From Bacteroidales bacterium (lineage in GTDB: Bacteria; Bacteroidota; Bacteroidia; Bacteroidales; F082), in the NCBI GenBank assembly GCA_017395365.1, contig JAFPUN010000008.1, positions 49,779-113,778 of the forward strand: 64,000 bases of DNA. The letters are read 5' to 3'. The position numbers and the translations under genes were made by a program. Shown here piece by piece: positions 8,952 through 17,879 of this stretch. Positions within the stretch are counted from its first letter, which is position 1; the number at the start of each line of letters is the position of its first letter. The notes under the pieces were generated by a model. The model was not told the origin of the DNA, did no database searches, and saw only the letters and a program-made list of their open reading frames with translations.

Positions 8952-11240
8952 ATGAAAAAGCTTAGTTTTATCATGATGTGCTTGATGGCCAGCTTGTTTG
9001 CCAAGGCTCAGACCATCGAAAAGACCTATTATTTCGGTCAACCCAACCTCAACCAAATCCAAGGCTACGAACAAATCCAATTCACGGACTGTATGCAGAG
9101 TGCCCTTGCGGGACAGCCGTCGTTGCCTTGGCAGAGCGTCAGCCTCATGCTGCCTCAAGGCACCGAAGCCGCCCGCATCGAAGTGGAGCTCTCCGATTTC
9201 CAAACGATTGCAGGCACTCACAACCTGTTCCCATACCAATCGGCCCGCACCTACTCCGACCCTGTGCGCCATCAGTTTGAGAAAGACGAGGCCCTTTATG
9301 CCTCCAAGAGCGTCTACCCAGCCCAAGCCTACGGCAAGCTGAGCACGCAATACCTCAACGGTGTCGGTTTCGCCTTCTCGGCGTTCACCCCTGTGCAATA
9401 TGTGCCTGGCACGGGCGAAGTGCGTTATGCCACCAAAGCCACCGTGCGCGTCACCACCACTGCCGCCAAGGCCGACCAAATCCGCAAGCTGTGGCTCACG
9501 GGCGACAATGCCCAACGCGTCAAGAGCTTGGCCCAAAACCCTGAAATGCTTGAAACCTACAACACCCGTGGCCGCTCTGTTGGCGGTTACGACCTGCTGG
9601 TGGTCACCACTGCGCCATACGTCAGCACTTTTGACGAATACGTGACGTTCTACCAAGCCCGTGGCTTGCGCGTTCGCGTTGCCGACCTTGCCGACATCGT
9701 GAGTAGCATGGAAGGTCGCGACGACCAAGAGAAACTTCGCAATTACATCATCCAAGAATACGAAGAAAACGGCATCATCATGGTGAACTTGGCCGGCGAC
9801 GTGCCTGCCATTCCATATCGCGGCTTCTACTGCTATGTGACCAGTGGCGGCGGCGACCAAGAAGACAGCAGCATCCCCGCCGATATGTACTATGCTTGCC
9901 TTGACGGCACATGGAACGACAACAACGACAACAAATGGGGCGAAATCGGCGAAGACGACCTCCTGCCCGAAATTGGCATTGGCCGTATGTGTTTCAGCGA
10001 TGAAAACGAACTGCAAAACATGCTGCACAAGACCTTCAGCTATCAAGCCGAACCCGTGCTTGGCGAGTTCCGCAAGGTCATCATGGGTGGCGAGCACCTC
10101 TACGACGACCCATTGAGCAACGGCAGCGACTTCCTCGAACTGCTTATTGGCACACACGATGACAACGGGTATACGACAACGGGTATTCCCGAAAACTACA
10201 ACTTCACCCGTCTGTATGAAGAAGAAGGCAACTGGAGCGGCACTGCATTACGCAACGCCATCAACCAAGGCACCCAATATGTCCATCACGACGGTCATGC
10301 CAACACCATCTATGTGGCTGGCTGGCTCACCTACGATATTACCGACAGCAACTTCAGCGGCGTGAACGGTGTGGATCACAACTACACCTTCTTCCATACC
10401 TCGGGCTGCATCTGCGGCGACTTCAGCGACGACTGCATCTTGGAACGCATGACCAAGATCAGCAACTTCGCCGTAGCCACTTTCGGCAACTCGCGCTACG
10501 GTTGGTTCAACGAAGGCCAAACCGAGGGTCCCGCCATCCACTTGCATCGCGAGACGGAAGATGCCTACTACAACGACCGCATCCCATACGGCGGCATGGC
10601 TTTGAGAGAAAGCAAAATCGCCACCGCTCCTTGGGTGAATGCCCCTGGACAATGGGAAGAAGGCGCCTTGCGCTGGAACTTCTACGACCTCAACATGATG
10701 GGTGATGTGGCCTGCAGCCCCTGGCACGACGAGCCGTTCACACCTGTGGTGTCGTACCCTGCGTCAATTGACGGAGGCCAGATTACGGAACAAATCCATG
10801 TAGCCAACACCAACGGAGAAGAATTACAAAACTTCCGTTGTGCTCTTCTCAGTGGTGAAGACATGATTGGTTTAGGCTACACAGACGAAACTGGTTGGGC
10901 CACCATAAGTATTAACGGTCCCCTCAACGGCTTAATAAGCCTCATCGTCACTGGTTGTGACGCATGGCCGCAGACTTTTCACATTGACCTCGAAGCCACA
11001 AATGAAAACACGATGAGTAACGTAACACTCTACCCCAACCCCAACAAAGGACAGTTCACCCTTAGCCTGCCTGAGGAAGACTGCGACATCACCATCTGCA
11101 ACAGCCTCGGACAAGTGGTACATCACACTACGGCCAAAGGCCTCACCACACTCAGCCTTGACAACCTGAGCGATGGCGTTTACTTCGTCAACGTGAAGTC
11201 GGAGAGCGTTGTGAGGACATTGAAGTTTGTGAGGGAATAA
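8952..11240 (+). CDS. Gingipain-like C25 cysteine protease with T9SS sorting domain, short form
   Basis: 762 aa from the ATG at 8952, which directly opens the signal peptide MKKLSFIMMCLMASLFAKA-Q; the frame is open 84 nt further up but that part looks non-coding. Domain order: propeptide (about 20-195), C25 catalytic domain with His449 (DGHAN) and Cys486 (GCICGDF), Ig-like segment (about 590-680), and Por sorting domain (LYPNPNKGQFTLSL to the end). It is closely similar to the 2222-5626 protease through the propeptide and catalytic domain but lacks the CARDB-like and cleaved-adhesin modules. It is probably secreted by type IX and activated by propeptide removal. Monocistronic, with its own promoter and terminator. 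Confidence 0.92.
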   Translation: MKKLSFIMMCLMASLFAKAQTIEKTYYFGQPNLNQIQGYEQIQFTDCMQSALAGQPSLPWQSVSLMLPQGTEAARIEVELSDFQTIAGTHNLFPYQSARTYSDPVRHQFEKDEALYASKSVYPAQAYGKLSTQYLNGVGFAFSAFTPVQYVPGTGEVRYATKATVRVTTTAAKADQIRKLWLTGDNAQRVKSLAQNPEMLETYNTRGRSVGGYDLLVVTTAPYVSTFDEYVTFYQARGLRVRVADLADIVSSMEGRDDQEKLRNYIIQEYEENGIIMVNLAGDVPAIPYRGFYCYVTSGGGDQEDSSIPADMYYACLDGTWNDNNDNKWGEIGEDDLLPEIGIGRMCFSDENELQNMLHKTFSYQAEPVLGEFRKVIMGGEHLYDDPLSNGSDFLELLIGTHDDNGYTTTGIPENYNFTRLYEEEGNWSGTALRNAINQGTQYVHHDGHANTIYVAGWLTYDITDSNFSGVNGVDHNYTFFHTSGCICGDFSDDCILERMTKISNFAVATFGNSRYGWFNEGQTEGPAIHLHRETEDAYYNDRIPYGGMALRESKIATAPWVNAPGQWEEGALRWNFYDLNMMGDVACSPWHDEPFTPVVSYPASIDGGQITEQIHVANTNGEELQNFRCALLSGEDMIGLGYTDETGWATISINGPLNGLISLIVTGCDAWPQTFHIDLEATNENTMSNVTLYPNPNKGQFTLSLPEEDCDITICNSLGQVVHHTTAKGLTTLSLDNLSDGVYFVNVKSESVVRTLKFVRE

Positions 11241-11268
11241 GGCATCGATTATTTTCAATATGTTACAA

Positions 11269-11300
11269 GCGCCTCGGGATTGGTTCTCGGGGCGCATTTT
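11269..11300 (+). terminator. Rho-independent-type terminator after the C25 protease
   Basis: An 11-bp stem with two G-T pairs (GCGCCTCGGGA at 11269-11279 with TCTCGGGGCGC at 11285-11295), a 5-nt loop and a short T run (ATTTT). It separates the protease from the secretion island. Confidence 0.7.
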
Positions 11301-11386
11301 GTGTGAGCCAAACCGAATCTACCTAAATTGAAACGACATGAATTTGTGCATGAGTGTTTTTGCCAGATTAAAACTTTTTTTCTCAT

Positions 11387-11419
11387 TTTGTTTTTTAGAA
11401 GAAATAATTCTTATATTTG
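11387..11419 (+). promoter_or_regulatory. Promoter at the head of the T7SS-like island
   Basis: TTTG (11387-11390), a 21-nt spacer and TATATTTG (11412-11419) match the Bacteroidota TTTG/TAnnTTTG consensus well. Transcription would start near 11426, giving a leader of about 270 nt before the first gene at 11699. A second -7-like TATATTTG lies at 11654-11661, without a well placed -33 element. Confidence 0.65.
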
Positions 11420-11530
11420 CGGCACTAATTAACGGAATGATATAACATTAAAAAATACTAACACGGACAACAAAAGAAATTACACTTTAACAAACAAGCA
11501 AGCATAGAGACTAATTTCATCTGTTCTAAA

Positions 11531-11599
11531 ATTTGGCGATTTTAACGGATTGTAATCTTTGAGATATAGTTAATATCGAGATTACGGGTTACGCCAAAT
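11531..11599 (+). promoter_or_regulatory. Long imperfect hairpin in the leader of the island
   Basis: Nested complementary arms: ATTTGGCG (11531) with CGCCAAAT (11592), TAAC (11543) with GTTA (11588), GTAATCT (11552) with AGATTAC (11579), and GATAT (11563) with ATATC (11573). The 3' side is almost continuous. It lies in the 5' leader, so it could be an RNA control element, or a DNA palindrome bound by a regulator. It matches no riboswitch I know. Confidence 0.5.
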
Positions 11600-11698
11600 A
11601 CCTTGAACAGCGGGAAACAGTCGAGTTTCACGCTTTTTTTGTTTTCGGATTTTTATATTTGTATTAACTTTAAACATAACTATAAATATAACAAAGAC

Positions 11699-12319
11699 AT
11701 GAGTAGGTTTAAAAAATGTCCAAATGGTCATACTTATAAAGCTGACCTTGAAGAATGCCCAATATGCAGAAATGGGAAAAATCCAGTAACTCCAGTAGAA
11801 AGAGGGGAAGCTACACAAATCATCCCTAGTTTGGATGGTGAGACATTCGGGTCAAAGACTACCACGGATGATGAACCGATTCAGGTGAAAAATGATGAAA
11901 TAGATCCTCGCAAGGACTTCTCGAAAACCATGGTTGAAGAAGAAGTTCAAGAAGAGGACGAATCCGGTGCCGTGGTCAACAGAAAAGAAACCAGAAGTGC
12001 TTCAAGGCTGGTGGGGTGGCTAGTGACTTATACCCACGACCCTAACGGTATTGATTTCAAACTATTTGAAGGCCGCAATATTATTGGAAAAGATTTCAGT
12101 TGTGGTGTGTGCGTCAACGACCCCAAAGTCAGCGGGCAGCACGCGATTCTTCTTTTTAGAAACGACAAGTTCCGTTTAAAGGATAATCTTTCCACCAATG
12201 GCACCCTTGTGAATGGCGAAGACATTGACGACGATTCCATCGTGCTTCATGATGGCGACATCATTCAAGTGGGTGACACAGTATTTCTTTTTAGAACGGC
12301 TTTTGAATTACCTAAATAA
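11699..12319 (+). CDS. Zinc-ribbon and FHA domain protein
   Basis: 206 aa from the ATG at 11699 (MSRFKKCPNGH); the frame extends upstream, but that part lies in the leader. A small zinc ribbon is seen at the N-terminus (Cys7, His11 or nearby, Cys20, Cys23). An acidic, disordered linker follows, then an FHA domain (about 125-200) with the family's SGQHA and STNGT-x-VNG signatures. FHA domains bind phosphothreonine. There is no membrane segment. It is the first gene of the island, 11 nt before the FtsK-like ATPase. In Firmicutes EssC the FHA domains are fused to the N-terminus of the ATPase; here the ATPase lacks them, so this protein may supply them in trans. The linker is a likely target for the cluster's kinases. 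That role is inferred. Confidence 0.85.
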   Translation: MSRFKKCPNGHTYKADLEECPICRNGKNPVTPVERGEATQIIPSLDGETFGSKTTTDDEPIQVKNDEIDPRKDFSKTMVEEEVQEEDESGAVVNRKETRSASRLVGWLVTYTHDPNGIDFKLFEGRNIIGKDFSCGVCVNDPKVSGQHAILLFRNDKFRLKDNLSTNGTLVNGEDIDDDSIVLHDGDIIQVGDTVFLFRTAFELPK

Positions 12320-12330
12320 AAAAAGAGGTT

Positions 12331-15048
12331 ATGCGAAAAATCGTCACGGAAGAAACCATCAAGCAAGCTTGTTCCGAGCGGATTGCATCAATCAGGGTTG
12401 AAGAAGAAGAGCAACTCAAGTCTGTTGAACAACAGACCCAGCAACTTGAGGAACAATTTGACGAGACCATAGACAAAGCTGGTTTTTCGTCAAACGCTTT
12501 TATGCCTTCGGGAAAGTTGGACTTTATGAAAGATTCCCGATCGCTTCCTGACGGTTTGTTTGTAGGAATGCTTAAACATCCTGTGACAGGGGAAAGCTTT
12601 ATCCCTGCGATTCTGCCTTTTGCCTCGGCTAATGCCACTGGATTCCGTATAGATTCGTCTTGTGAGAACCAAGTCGCTGAGTTGATGCAGACCTTAGCAT
12701 TCCGTATCTTGCTTTCCATTCCTGTTGAGCTTGTCAAATGCCATTTCATTGACCTCCATTCTTTTGGGCAGTCGACTAAGTTGTTCAACAGATTGGCGGA
12801 AAAAGCGGAGAAAATCACAAAAGGGGCTTTGATAAGTGACAAAAACGGCTTGGCGAGTTTTGTTTCTGAAATGGAAAGCCACGTCAACCGTCTCAACAGA
12901 AACGAATTGCTGGATGCCGCCTCACTTTTAGAATACAATGCTGACCCATCACATATTGCGGTCCCTTATCATTTCGTGTTCTTCACCCGCATTCACGACA
13001 AAGTGGAGAAAGACATTATCTCTAGAATCTATTCCCTCTGTTCGGGTAGGAATGCATCTACATGCGGTATTTATTTCTTCTACACCTATGAGGTTGACCA
13101 CCAAACTACTCAGCAACAGAACGATCCTCTGTCCGATTTACTTAGCATCTCTACGCTTGTTACCAAGGAAGCCAACGGTTTCCGTTTCTCAAATACCATT
13201 TATGGTAAAGCCTTTGAGGAACGATATGTCTTCGAACCGGAAAAGAGAACCCCCTCTACCCTGAATCTGATTATTGATGCCATCGCAAAGAAAGCCGCCA
13301 ACATCAAGCCTCCTATTGTCTCGTTTGACCAAGATTTAGAGAAAATGATGGCCAATGGAGAATATTGGAAAGGCAGCACGATTGACGGCATCACCATTCC
13401 AATTGGCAGAAAAGGAGCCAATGGTTTGGTCAACTTCAATTTGGCAGGCAAGACTGCTGATTACTTCGCGATGATCGGAGGCAGGCCTGGCTATGGAAAA
13501 ACGGTGCTGCTCCATGATATCATTTGCAATGGAGCCATCATCTATCCTCCACAAGAATTGGAGTTTTATCTCATCGACTGTACGAATGGCACAGGGTTTA
13601 AGCCTTACGAGCACCTACCTCACGCAAGGTTCATTTCCATTACGAAGCAAAGGGAGTATACTGACAGCGCCATTGAGTATTTGGTGAATGAAATGTATCA
13701 TAGAGCTGAATTGTTTAAGGATGCTGGAGATCAGACAGGCGAAGCCATTGAGAAGATTGAAAAATATCGAACGGCAACGGGCAAAGTTTTACCTCGTATT
13801 TTAGTCATTATCGATGAATTCCAAGTGCTGCTTGAAAAGAACGACAAATTGTCACGGAAAATAAAAGGGTCGCTCGAAAAGATTATTAGGGAAGGGAGAA
13901 AATACGGCATAAGCATCGTGTTCTGCACCCAAAGTTACAGGAACATTGACTTTGACACAGAGTTGATAACACTTCGTATTGCGTTCAACCTCAAGGAGAT
14001 GGATAGTCTAAAAGTACTTGGTTCGGGCAATGATTCAGCAGCTCATTTGACCAAGAAAGGCGAAGCTATCCTAAATAACAGTAACGGTGAGAAGGGAGCT
14101 AATGTGCTCTTCCAAGCTGCCTATACGGAAAAGGTACAGCATTATGTCAGTTTCTGTGTTGACAAATGGAACGAACTTGATGTGGAAAAACCCAAGCGCT
14201 TTGTGTTTGATGGAAAAGCTGTCAGTAATATAGCCAACAATGTCGAGTTTGTTGATTCGCTTACGACTCCGATGCTTAATCCCAACCATATCGTCACATG
14301 GATTGGAGTACCGATGTTCATCAGAGACAAACATTCGTATGCCACATTCCGCAAGGCCATAGGATCCAATATGTTGATTTGTGGAACGGATATGACCGCT
14401 GCACTCTCCACAATAGCTTTGGTCAATTACCAGATCAGCCAATCAATCGAGGATATTGAAAGTTCTCTTTTCATCACGGACTATTTCAGTGAATCACCGC
14501 AGTATTTGGTTAAGTTTGCTGAAATGGCAGGAATTCCGTATTTGCCCAAGAGAGGATTGGAGTCTGTGATTGACTCGATTGAAAGTCTTTTGAAGAAACG
14601 CATTGACGATGCTATGGCGGGTGTTGAAAACGACAATACACCCATTATCGGCACAATAGCCTATATTCAAAATGCCCCTGATATGAAAAAGAATCAATTT
14701 AACCAACCATCTAAACTGATGCTCAAGATTCAGGACATTTTGAAGAACGGTCCCGATTATGGCATACATTTGATTGTGTATGCCTATAGTTATAAAGGTC
14801 TTATTGATGTGATGGACAATGCCTTTGTTTCGGCATTCGGGAATCGCGTTATTCTACAAGGTGGTGCAATAGGCCTGCAAATGGCTCAAGAGGCAGATGC
14901 AATGGCTGAAGGAACAGCTTTCCTTGCTACGGAAGATGCTTCAACCACATACGAACAAGACCCGGTTATGATATACAATGAATGTCGGAGTGACGCACTT
15001 CAAGATGATGTGTTAGACTATATCTTCTCAATATATAAGCAAGAATGA
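12331..15048 (+). CDS. EssC/EccC-like FtsK/SpoIIIE-family ATPase
   Basis: 905 aa. The N-terminal 45 residues look coiled-coil. A first RecA-like region (about 70-310) has no intact Walker A. The central domain is intact: GGRPGYGKT (Walker A, Lys390) and VIIDEF (Walker B, Asp495-Glu496), with FCTQS as sensor. A third domain (about 640-900) is degenerate: its P-loop position reads CGTDMTAALS, without Lys. Multiple RecA-like domains with one active site are typical of ESX motor ATPases, which bind WXG100 substrates and drive export. No transmembrane helices are seen, unlike EssC/EccCa, so it must be recruited to the membrane by partners. It overlaps the next gene by 4 nt (ATGA), indicating translational coupling. 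It is assigned to secretion rather than DNA transfer because of its WXG-like and effector-like neighbours. Confidence 0.85.
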   Translation: MRKIVTEETIKQACSERIASIRVEEEEQLKSVEQQTQQLEEQFDETIDKAGFSSNAFMPSGKLDFMKDSRSLPDGLFVGMLKHPVTGESFIPAILPFASANATGFRIDSSCENQVAELMQTLAFRILLSIPVELVKCHFIDLHSFGQSTKLFNRLAEKAEKITKGALISDKNGLASFVSEMESHVNRLNRNELLDAASLLEYNADPSHIAVPYHFVFFTRIHDKVEKDIISRIYSLCSGRNASTCGIYFFYTYEVDHQTTQQQNDPLSDLLSISTLVTKEANGFRFSNTIYGKAFEERYVFEPEKRTPSTLNLIIDAIAKKAANIKPPIVSFDQDLEKMMANGEYWKGSTIDGITIPIGRKGANGLVNFNLAGKTADYFAMIGGRPGYGKTVLLHDIICNGAIIYPPQELEFYLIDCTNGTGFKPYEHLPHARFISITKQREYTDSAIEYLVNEMYHRAELFKDAGDQTGEAIEKIEKYRTATGKVLPRILVIIDEFQVLLEKNDKLSRKIKGSLEKIIREGRKYGISIVFCTQSYRNIDFDTELITLRIAFNLKEMDSLKVLGSGNDSAAHLTKKGEAILNNSNGEKGANVLFQAAYTEKVQHYVSFCVDKWNELDVEKPKRFVFDGKAVSNIANNVEFVDSLTTPMLNPNHIVTWIGVPMFIRDKHSYATFRKAIGSNMLICGTDMTAALSTIALVNYQISQSIEDIESSLFITDYFSESPQYLVKFAEMAGIPYLPKRGLESVIDSIESLLKKRIDDAMAGVENDNTPIIGTIAYIQNAPDMKKNQFNQPSKLMLKIQDILKNGPDYGIHLIVYAYSYKGLIDVMDNAFVSAFGNRVILQGGAIGLQMAQEADAMAEGTAFLATEDASTTYEQDPVMIYNECRSDALQDDVLDYIFSIYKQE

Positions 15049-15698
15049 TGAAAACCAATCTTACCTATAGTGAACAATATTTAAGCATCGTCAAGTCAGC
15101 AGATATATTGATGACGTCACCTGCATACGTGAAGGCAGAAACAAAGCAGAGGATTGAGGACGTGGAGCGGTTTAGCAGGCATTTGTCGAAACATCTGCCA
15201 GAGTTGGAATCCTATCCATCGCTGATGGGTTCCGTGTTCTCGTTGATTGATCGGGACGATATGATTGGGTACTTGGGTGAGTTCTTGATTGATGAAGCGG
15301 TAAAGAATTGTTCTGAGTTTGTTCAAATAGAAAAGGAGTTGACAACAAAGATGGACAGGATAGGCAACTCCTCGTTGACCGTAGACAGGAATCTTCTTGC
15401 CGAAATGTCAAATAAAGTGAAGTCTTGGCGAAGAAGTGTCACCTTAGATAATATGGATGCGTTCAGGCGTTTTCTCGAGCATCAGCGACAACAGGTGGAC
15501 GCTTTGTATGAGACTTTAAGTGATAAGGAAAAACTAGGACAGGCACTTGCACAGTCGGAAGAAGAAAGGAGAAAGCTGCTTGAGATGGAGGAAGCACGCA
15601 GGCGGGGCATCACGGAGATGGAACTCGACAAGGAAGAAAAACGCCGCAGGGCGCGCGAAGAGTATGCTAAAAATATGAAAATGAGAAAAAAGAAATAA
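15045..15698 (+). CDS. Coiled-coil cytosolic protein of the T7SS-like locus
   Basis: 217 aa, no family recognised. No signal peptide or membrane helix. The first 130 residues are helical, and the last 80 are a highly charged coiled coil (EEERRKLLEMEEARRR) ending in a Lys-rich tail. Its start overlaps the ATPase stop (ATGATG), so the two are probably made together; its stop is 3 nt before the PLA2-domain effector candidate. Position suggests an adaptor or effector chaperone between motor and substrate, but nothing in the sequence proves it. Confidence 0.78.
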   Translation: MMKTNLTYSEQYLSIVKSADILMTSPAYVKAETKQRIEDVERFSRHLSKHLPELESYPSLMGSVFSLIDRDDMIGYLGEFLIDEAVKNCSEFVQIEKELTTKMDRIGNSSLTVDRNLLAEMSNKVKSWRRSVTLDNMDAFRRFLEHQRQQVDALYETLSDKEKLGQALAQSEEERRKLLEMEEARRRGITEMELDKEEKRRRAREEYAKNMKMRKKK

Positions 15699-15701
15699 TA
15701 G

Positions 15702-16655
15702 ATGGCATTAGCAAAAGTAACAATAGAAGCCCTAACGCAAATGGCGAACACCCTTCGCCAAAGTGCGGATGACATTTTGCTCACCAAGGAGCAGATGGAC
15801 AGAGAGTTATATTCTATTCCATGGGATGACCCCATTGGACTGAATTTTATTAATAGGTACGAAGAGGATTTCATGCCTTTGAAGGAGAAGTTGATACCTG
15901 ATATAAAAAGTTATCTCAATTATCTTGAGAACATAGGGATCACCGTTGGTGAATATGCCGAAATGTCACATATTCATATCACAGGTACAGAGGACATAGT
16001 GAGAGTTCTTCCTAAAGGAACACCAGTTGACCCTGTTGTCCTTGACCATGGTACCGTGCCACGTATTCCTAATGATCCGCTTCAACCAATCAACCCCGAT
16101 TCGGTGATTCCTGCCACAGAAGAATATAGTGGAACATGGAAACTTCAACCAGATGAACAAATAGCCCTTGACGATAGGACTGTTATAGAAATCACTCCTA
16201 TCCCCAACGGTTGTGGAACGACAGAGGGCATTGGGCATTGGGCTGGTCAAACTGGTGCTGGTGTTGACGCTTTTATGAACTATTCTCCAGTCGCCAAAGG
16301 CGCTGCCCTTGTGGGAATTGCCACTGGAGGTGTAGCTGGTATAATTGCTATTTCTGCAGCGGGTAAAATATTGAATCCAGAAGAATTCCAGCGTTTGAAT
16401 GATGAAGCTTGCGCCATGCATGATATTTGCTATGTCCAGGGGGACAAATTTGTGTGTGAGCAAAATCTACACAACGATGGCGGTCGATTTATGTCTATAG
16501 GTACCTCTTTGTTTGGTGGGCCAGCTTATAAAGAAGCGCAAATAGAAGGGTTAAATAGCCAAATGTATATCAAGAAAGCGGAAATCATGTCGGGAAAGAG
16601 AATCATTTTACCAGAAGGCTATTGGGCCAGACTTAGTTCGGTGAGAAAACAGTAA
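15702..16655 (+). CDS. Candidate T7SS effector: WXG-like N-domain plus phospholipase A2-like C-domain
   Basis: 317 aa. Residues 1-88 align well with the small protein at 18180-18443: both have a DILL/DIL helix, a WDDP(I/V)G turn where WXG100 proteins have W-x-G, and a downstream (L/I)-SY-x-x-YL helix. A Pro-rich linker carries LPKGTPVDPV, a motif repeated in the 687-aa protein at 18464. The C-terminal part has NGCGT, a hydrophobic helix (about 203-226), then CAMHDICY with His240-Asp241, the PLA2 active-site signature (C-x-x-H-D-x-C). PLA2 enzymes cleave the sn-2 ester of phospholipids. The layout matches LXG-type polymorphic toxins of Firmicutes T7SS. No obvious immunity gene is next to it. 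Activity and export are inferred. Confidence 0.8.
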   Translation: MALAKVTIEALTQMANTLRQSADDILLTKEQMDRELYSIPWDDPIGLNFINRYEEDFMPLKEKLIPDIKSYLNYLENIGITVGEYAEMSHIHITGTEDIVRVLPKGTPVDPVVLDHGTVPRIPNDPLQPINPDSVIPATEEYSGTWKLQPDEQIALDDRTVIEITPIPNGCGTTEGIGHWAGQTGAGVDAFMNYSPVAKGAALVGIATGGVAGIIAISAAGKILNPEEFQRLNDEACAMHDICYVQGDKFVCEQNLHNDGGRFMSIGTSLFGGPAYKEAQIEGLNSQMYIKKAEIMSGKRIILPEGYWARLSSVRKQ

Positions 16656-16726
16656 ATCCATAACTTGAAAGAGAACAAATTTATCTTTTCATAATACATA
16701 AAAGTCAAACTTAAAACATCAACATC

Positions 16727-16842
16727 ATGAGCAGTGTAATTGTAGATTACGAAGACCTCATTAGGTTCAAAGCAACACTTGATTGTACTGCCGCACATTT
16801 CGACTAAATTCGCACTATCATCGAAATTTATAAATTGAATAA
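16727..16842 (+). pseudogene. Remnant of a WXG100-like gene
   Basis: Starting at ATG 16727 the frame reads MSSVIVDYEDLIRFKATLD and 7 more residues, then a TAA (16805-16807), then continues IRTIIEI-Y. This parallels the N-terminus of the intact protein at 17880 (MSRVNVDFVDLERFKAILD, then HFDEIR), where GATGAA replaces the GACTAA seen here. The copy is cut short at about 16842 by the next gene, which itself begins with a third version of the same N-terminus. It is a decayed duplicate. Confidence 0.7.
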
Positions 16843-16844
16843 TA

Positions 16845-17849
16845 ATGAGTAGTATTAATATTGATAGTAAAGATTTGATTCGTTTGCAGGAAACTTTAGA
16901 ATTGGCGACGTTTTCAATTGAAAAGACAAGAACGCTGGTTGATTTTATCATTGAATCCGGATTCCCTCCTTCTGATGTATTGCCTCAGACAGTTTCTCTT
17001 GACCAAATGTTGAAAAAAATGTTTAATAGCTCGGATTATTGGTCGGGAAATTCGGCTGAGGGAATATCAATCCCTATCGGATGTGATAGTAAAAATAACA
17101 TTGTTGATTTAAAACTTGGATTTGACACAGGGGATTATTATGCGTCATTATTAGGTAGACCAGGTTATGGGAAAACCGTCTTGCTTCATAGTATTATATG
17201 TAGCGCTTCCGTTTGTTATTCGCCGAATCAGCTACAGTTTTTTCTATTCGATAATTCAAAAGTCAGAGATTTTTCATTTTATGAGCGATTACCTCACGTT
17301 AATACAATATCATTTGGTGTGGAAGGAGGAAGAATCCAAGAAGTATTGCAGGCGATAGAGGAAGAACTCAATTCTCGTATTCAATTGTTTAGAGACCTTG
17401 GGGAAAAAACAAATAGAGTGATAGACAGTTTTGAGTCTTTTCGATTGTTATCTGATTTTGCTTTGCCTCGTTTACTTTTGATTGTTAATGATTTTGATGA
17501 TAATGATTTCTATTGCGATGATTTTGGCAGGAACAAAGCAGAAATTGAACACATGCTCATCAATATTATGATAAATGGTCGGAAATTTGGAGTTCATATT
17601 ATCCTTTCATCTGTTATAGGCCGTTTTTCTCCATACAAGGGATTAATAACAAAGAGTGTTACATTTAATTCAAATGACTGTACAAACAATACAACAAGAT
17701 ATGCAAGTGGATTAAGTATTGGTGAAGCCTTTATGAATATTAAAGAAAATGGCAAAGATGGAATCATTAAATTTAGATGTGCTTTTTCAAAAGACTATCT
17801 CCGTTTTGTTGATTTTGTAACGACATTGTATAGTCAAACTTTTCAATAA
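16845..17849 (+). CDS. Short FtsK-like ATPase with altered Walker B, WXG-like N-terminus
   Basis: 334 aa. From about residue 45 it is a paralogue of the central ATPase domain of the 905-aa motor: both have a D(Y/E)YW-G segment, IPIG, GRPGYGKTVLLH (Walker A, Lys110) and LPR(I/L)L. The Walker B position reads IVNDF instead of IIDEF: Asp is replaced by Asn215 and the catalytic Glu by Asp216, so hydrolysis is probably impaired. The first 38 residues instead resemble the small WXG-like protein at 17880. The gene is visibly more AT-rich than its neighbours. It is intact, with no frameshift, and lies between a WXG-like remnant and an intact WXG-like gene. It could be a regulatory or structural subunit of a mixed motor ring, or a decaying duplicate. 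Confidence 0.75.
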   Translation: MSSINIDSKDLIRLQETLELATFSIEKTRTLVDFIIESGFPPSDVLPQTVSLDQMLKKMFNSSDYWSGNSAEGISIPIGCDSKNNIVDLKLGFDTGDYYASLLGRPGYGKTVLLHSIICSASVCYSPNQLQFFLFDNSKVRDFSFYERLPHVNTISFGVEGGRIQEVLQAIEEELNSRIQLFRDLGEKTNRVIDSFESFRLLSDFALPRLLLIVNDFDDNDFYCDDFGRNKAEIEHMLINIMINGRKFGVHIILSSVIGRFSPYKGLITKSVTFNSNDCTNNTTRYASGLSIGEAFMNIKENGKDGIIKFRCAFSKDYLRFVDFVTTLYSQTFQ

Positions 17850-17879
17850 ATACTAACAAATAATTTAAATCTTATAATC

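Noticed and set aside
11531-11599. Known riboswitch in the island leader
   Set aside because: The arms do not match the conserved cores of TPP, cobalamin, SAM or other classes that I can recall, so it is reported only as an unassigned structure.
12331-17849. Conjugative element or prophage based on the FtsK-like ATPases
   Set aside because: No relaxase, Tra, integrase, capsid or terminase gene lies nearby, and no attachment-site repeats are visible at the island edges.
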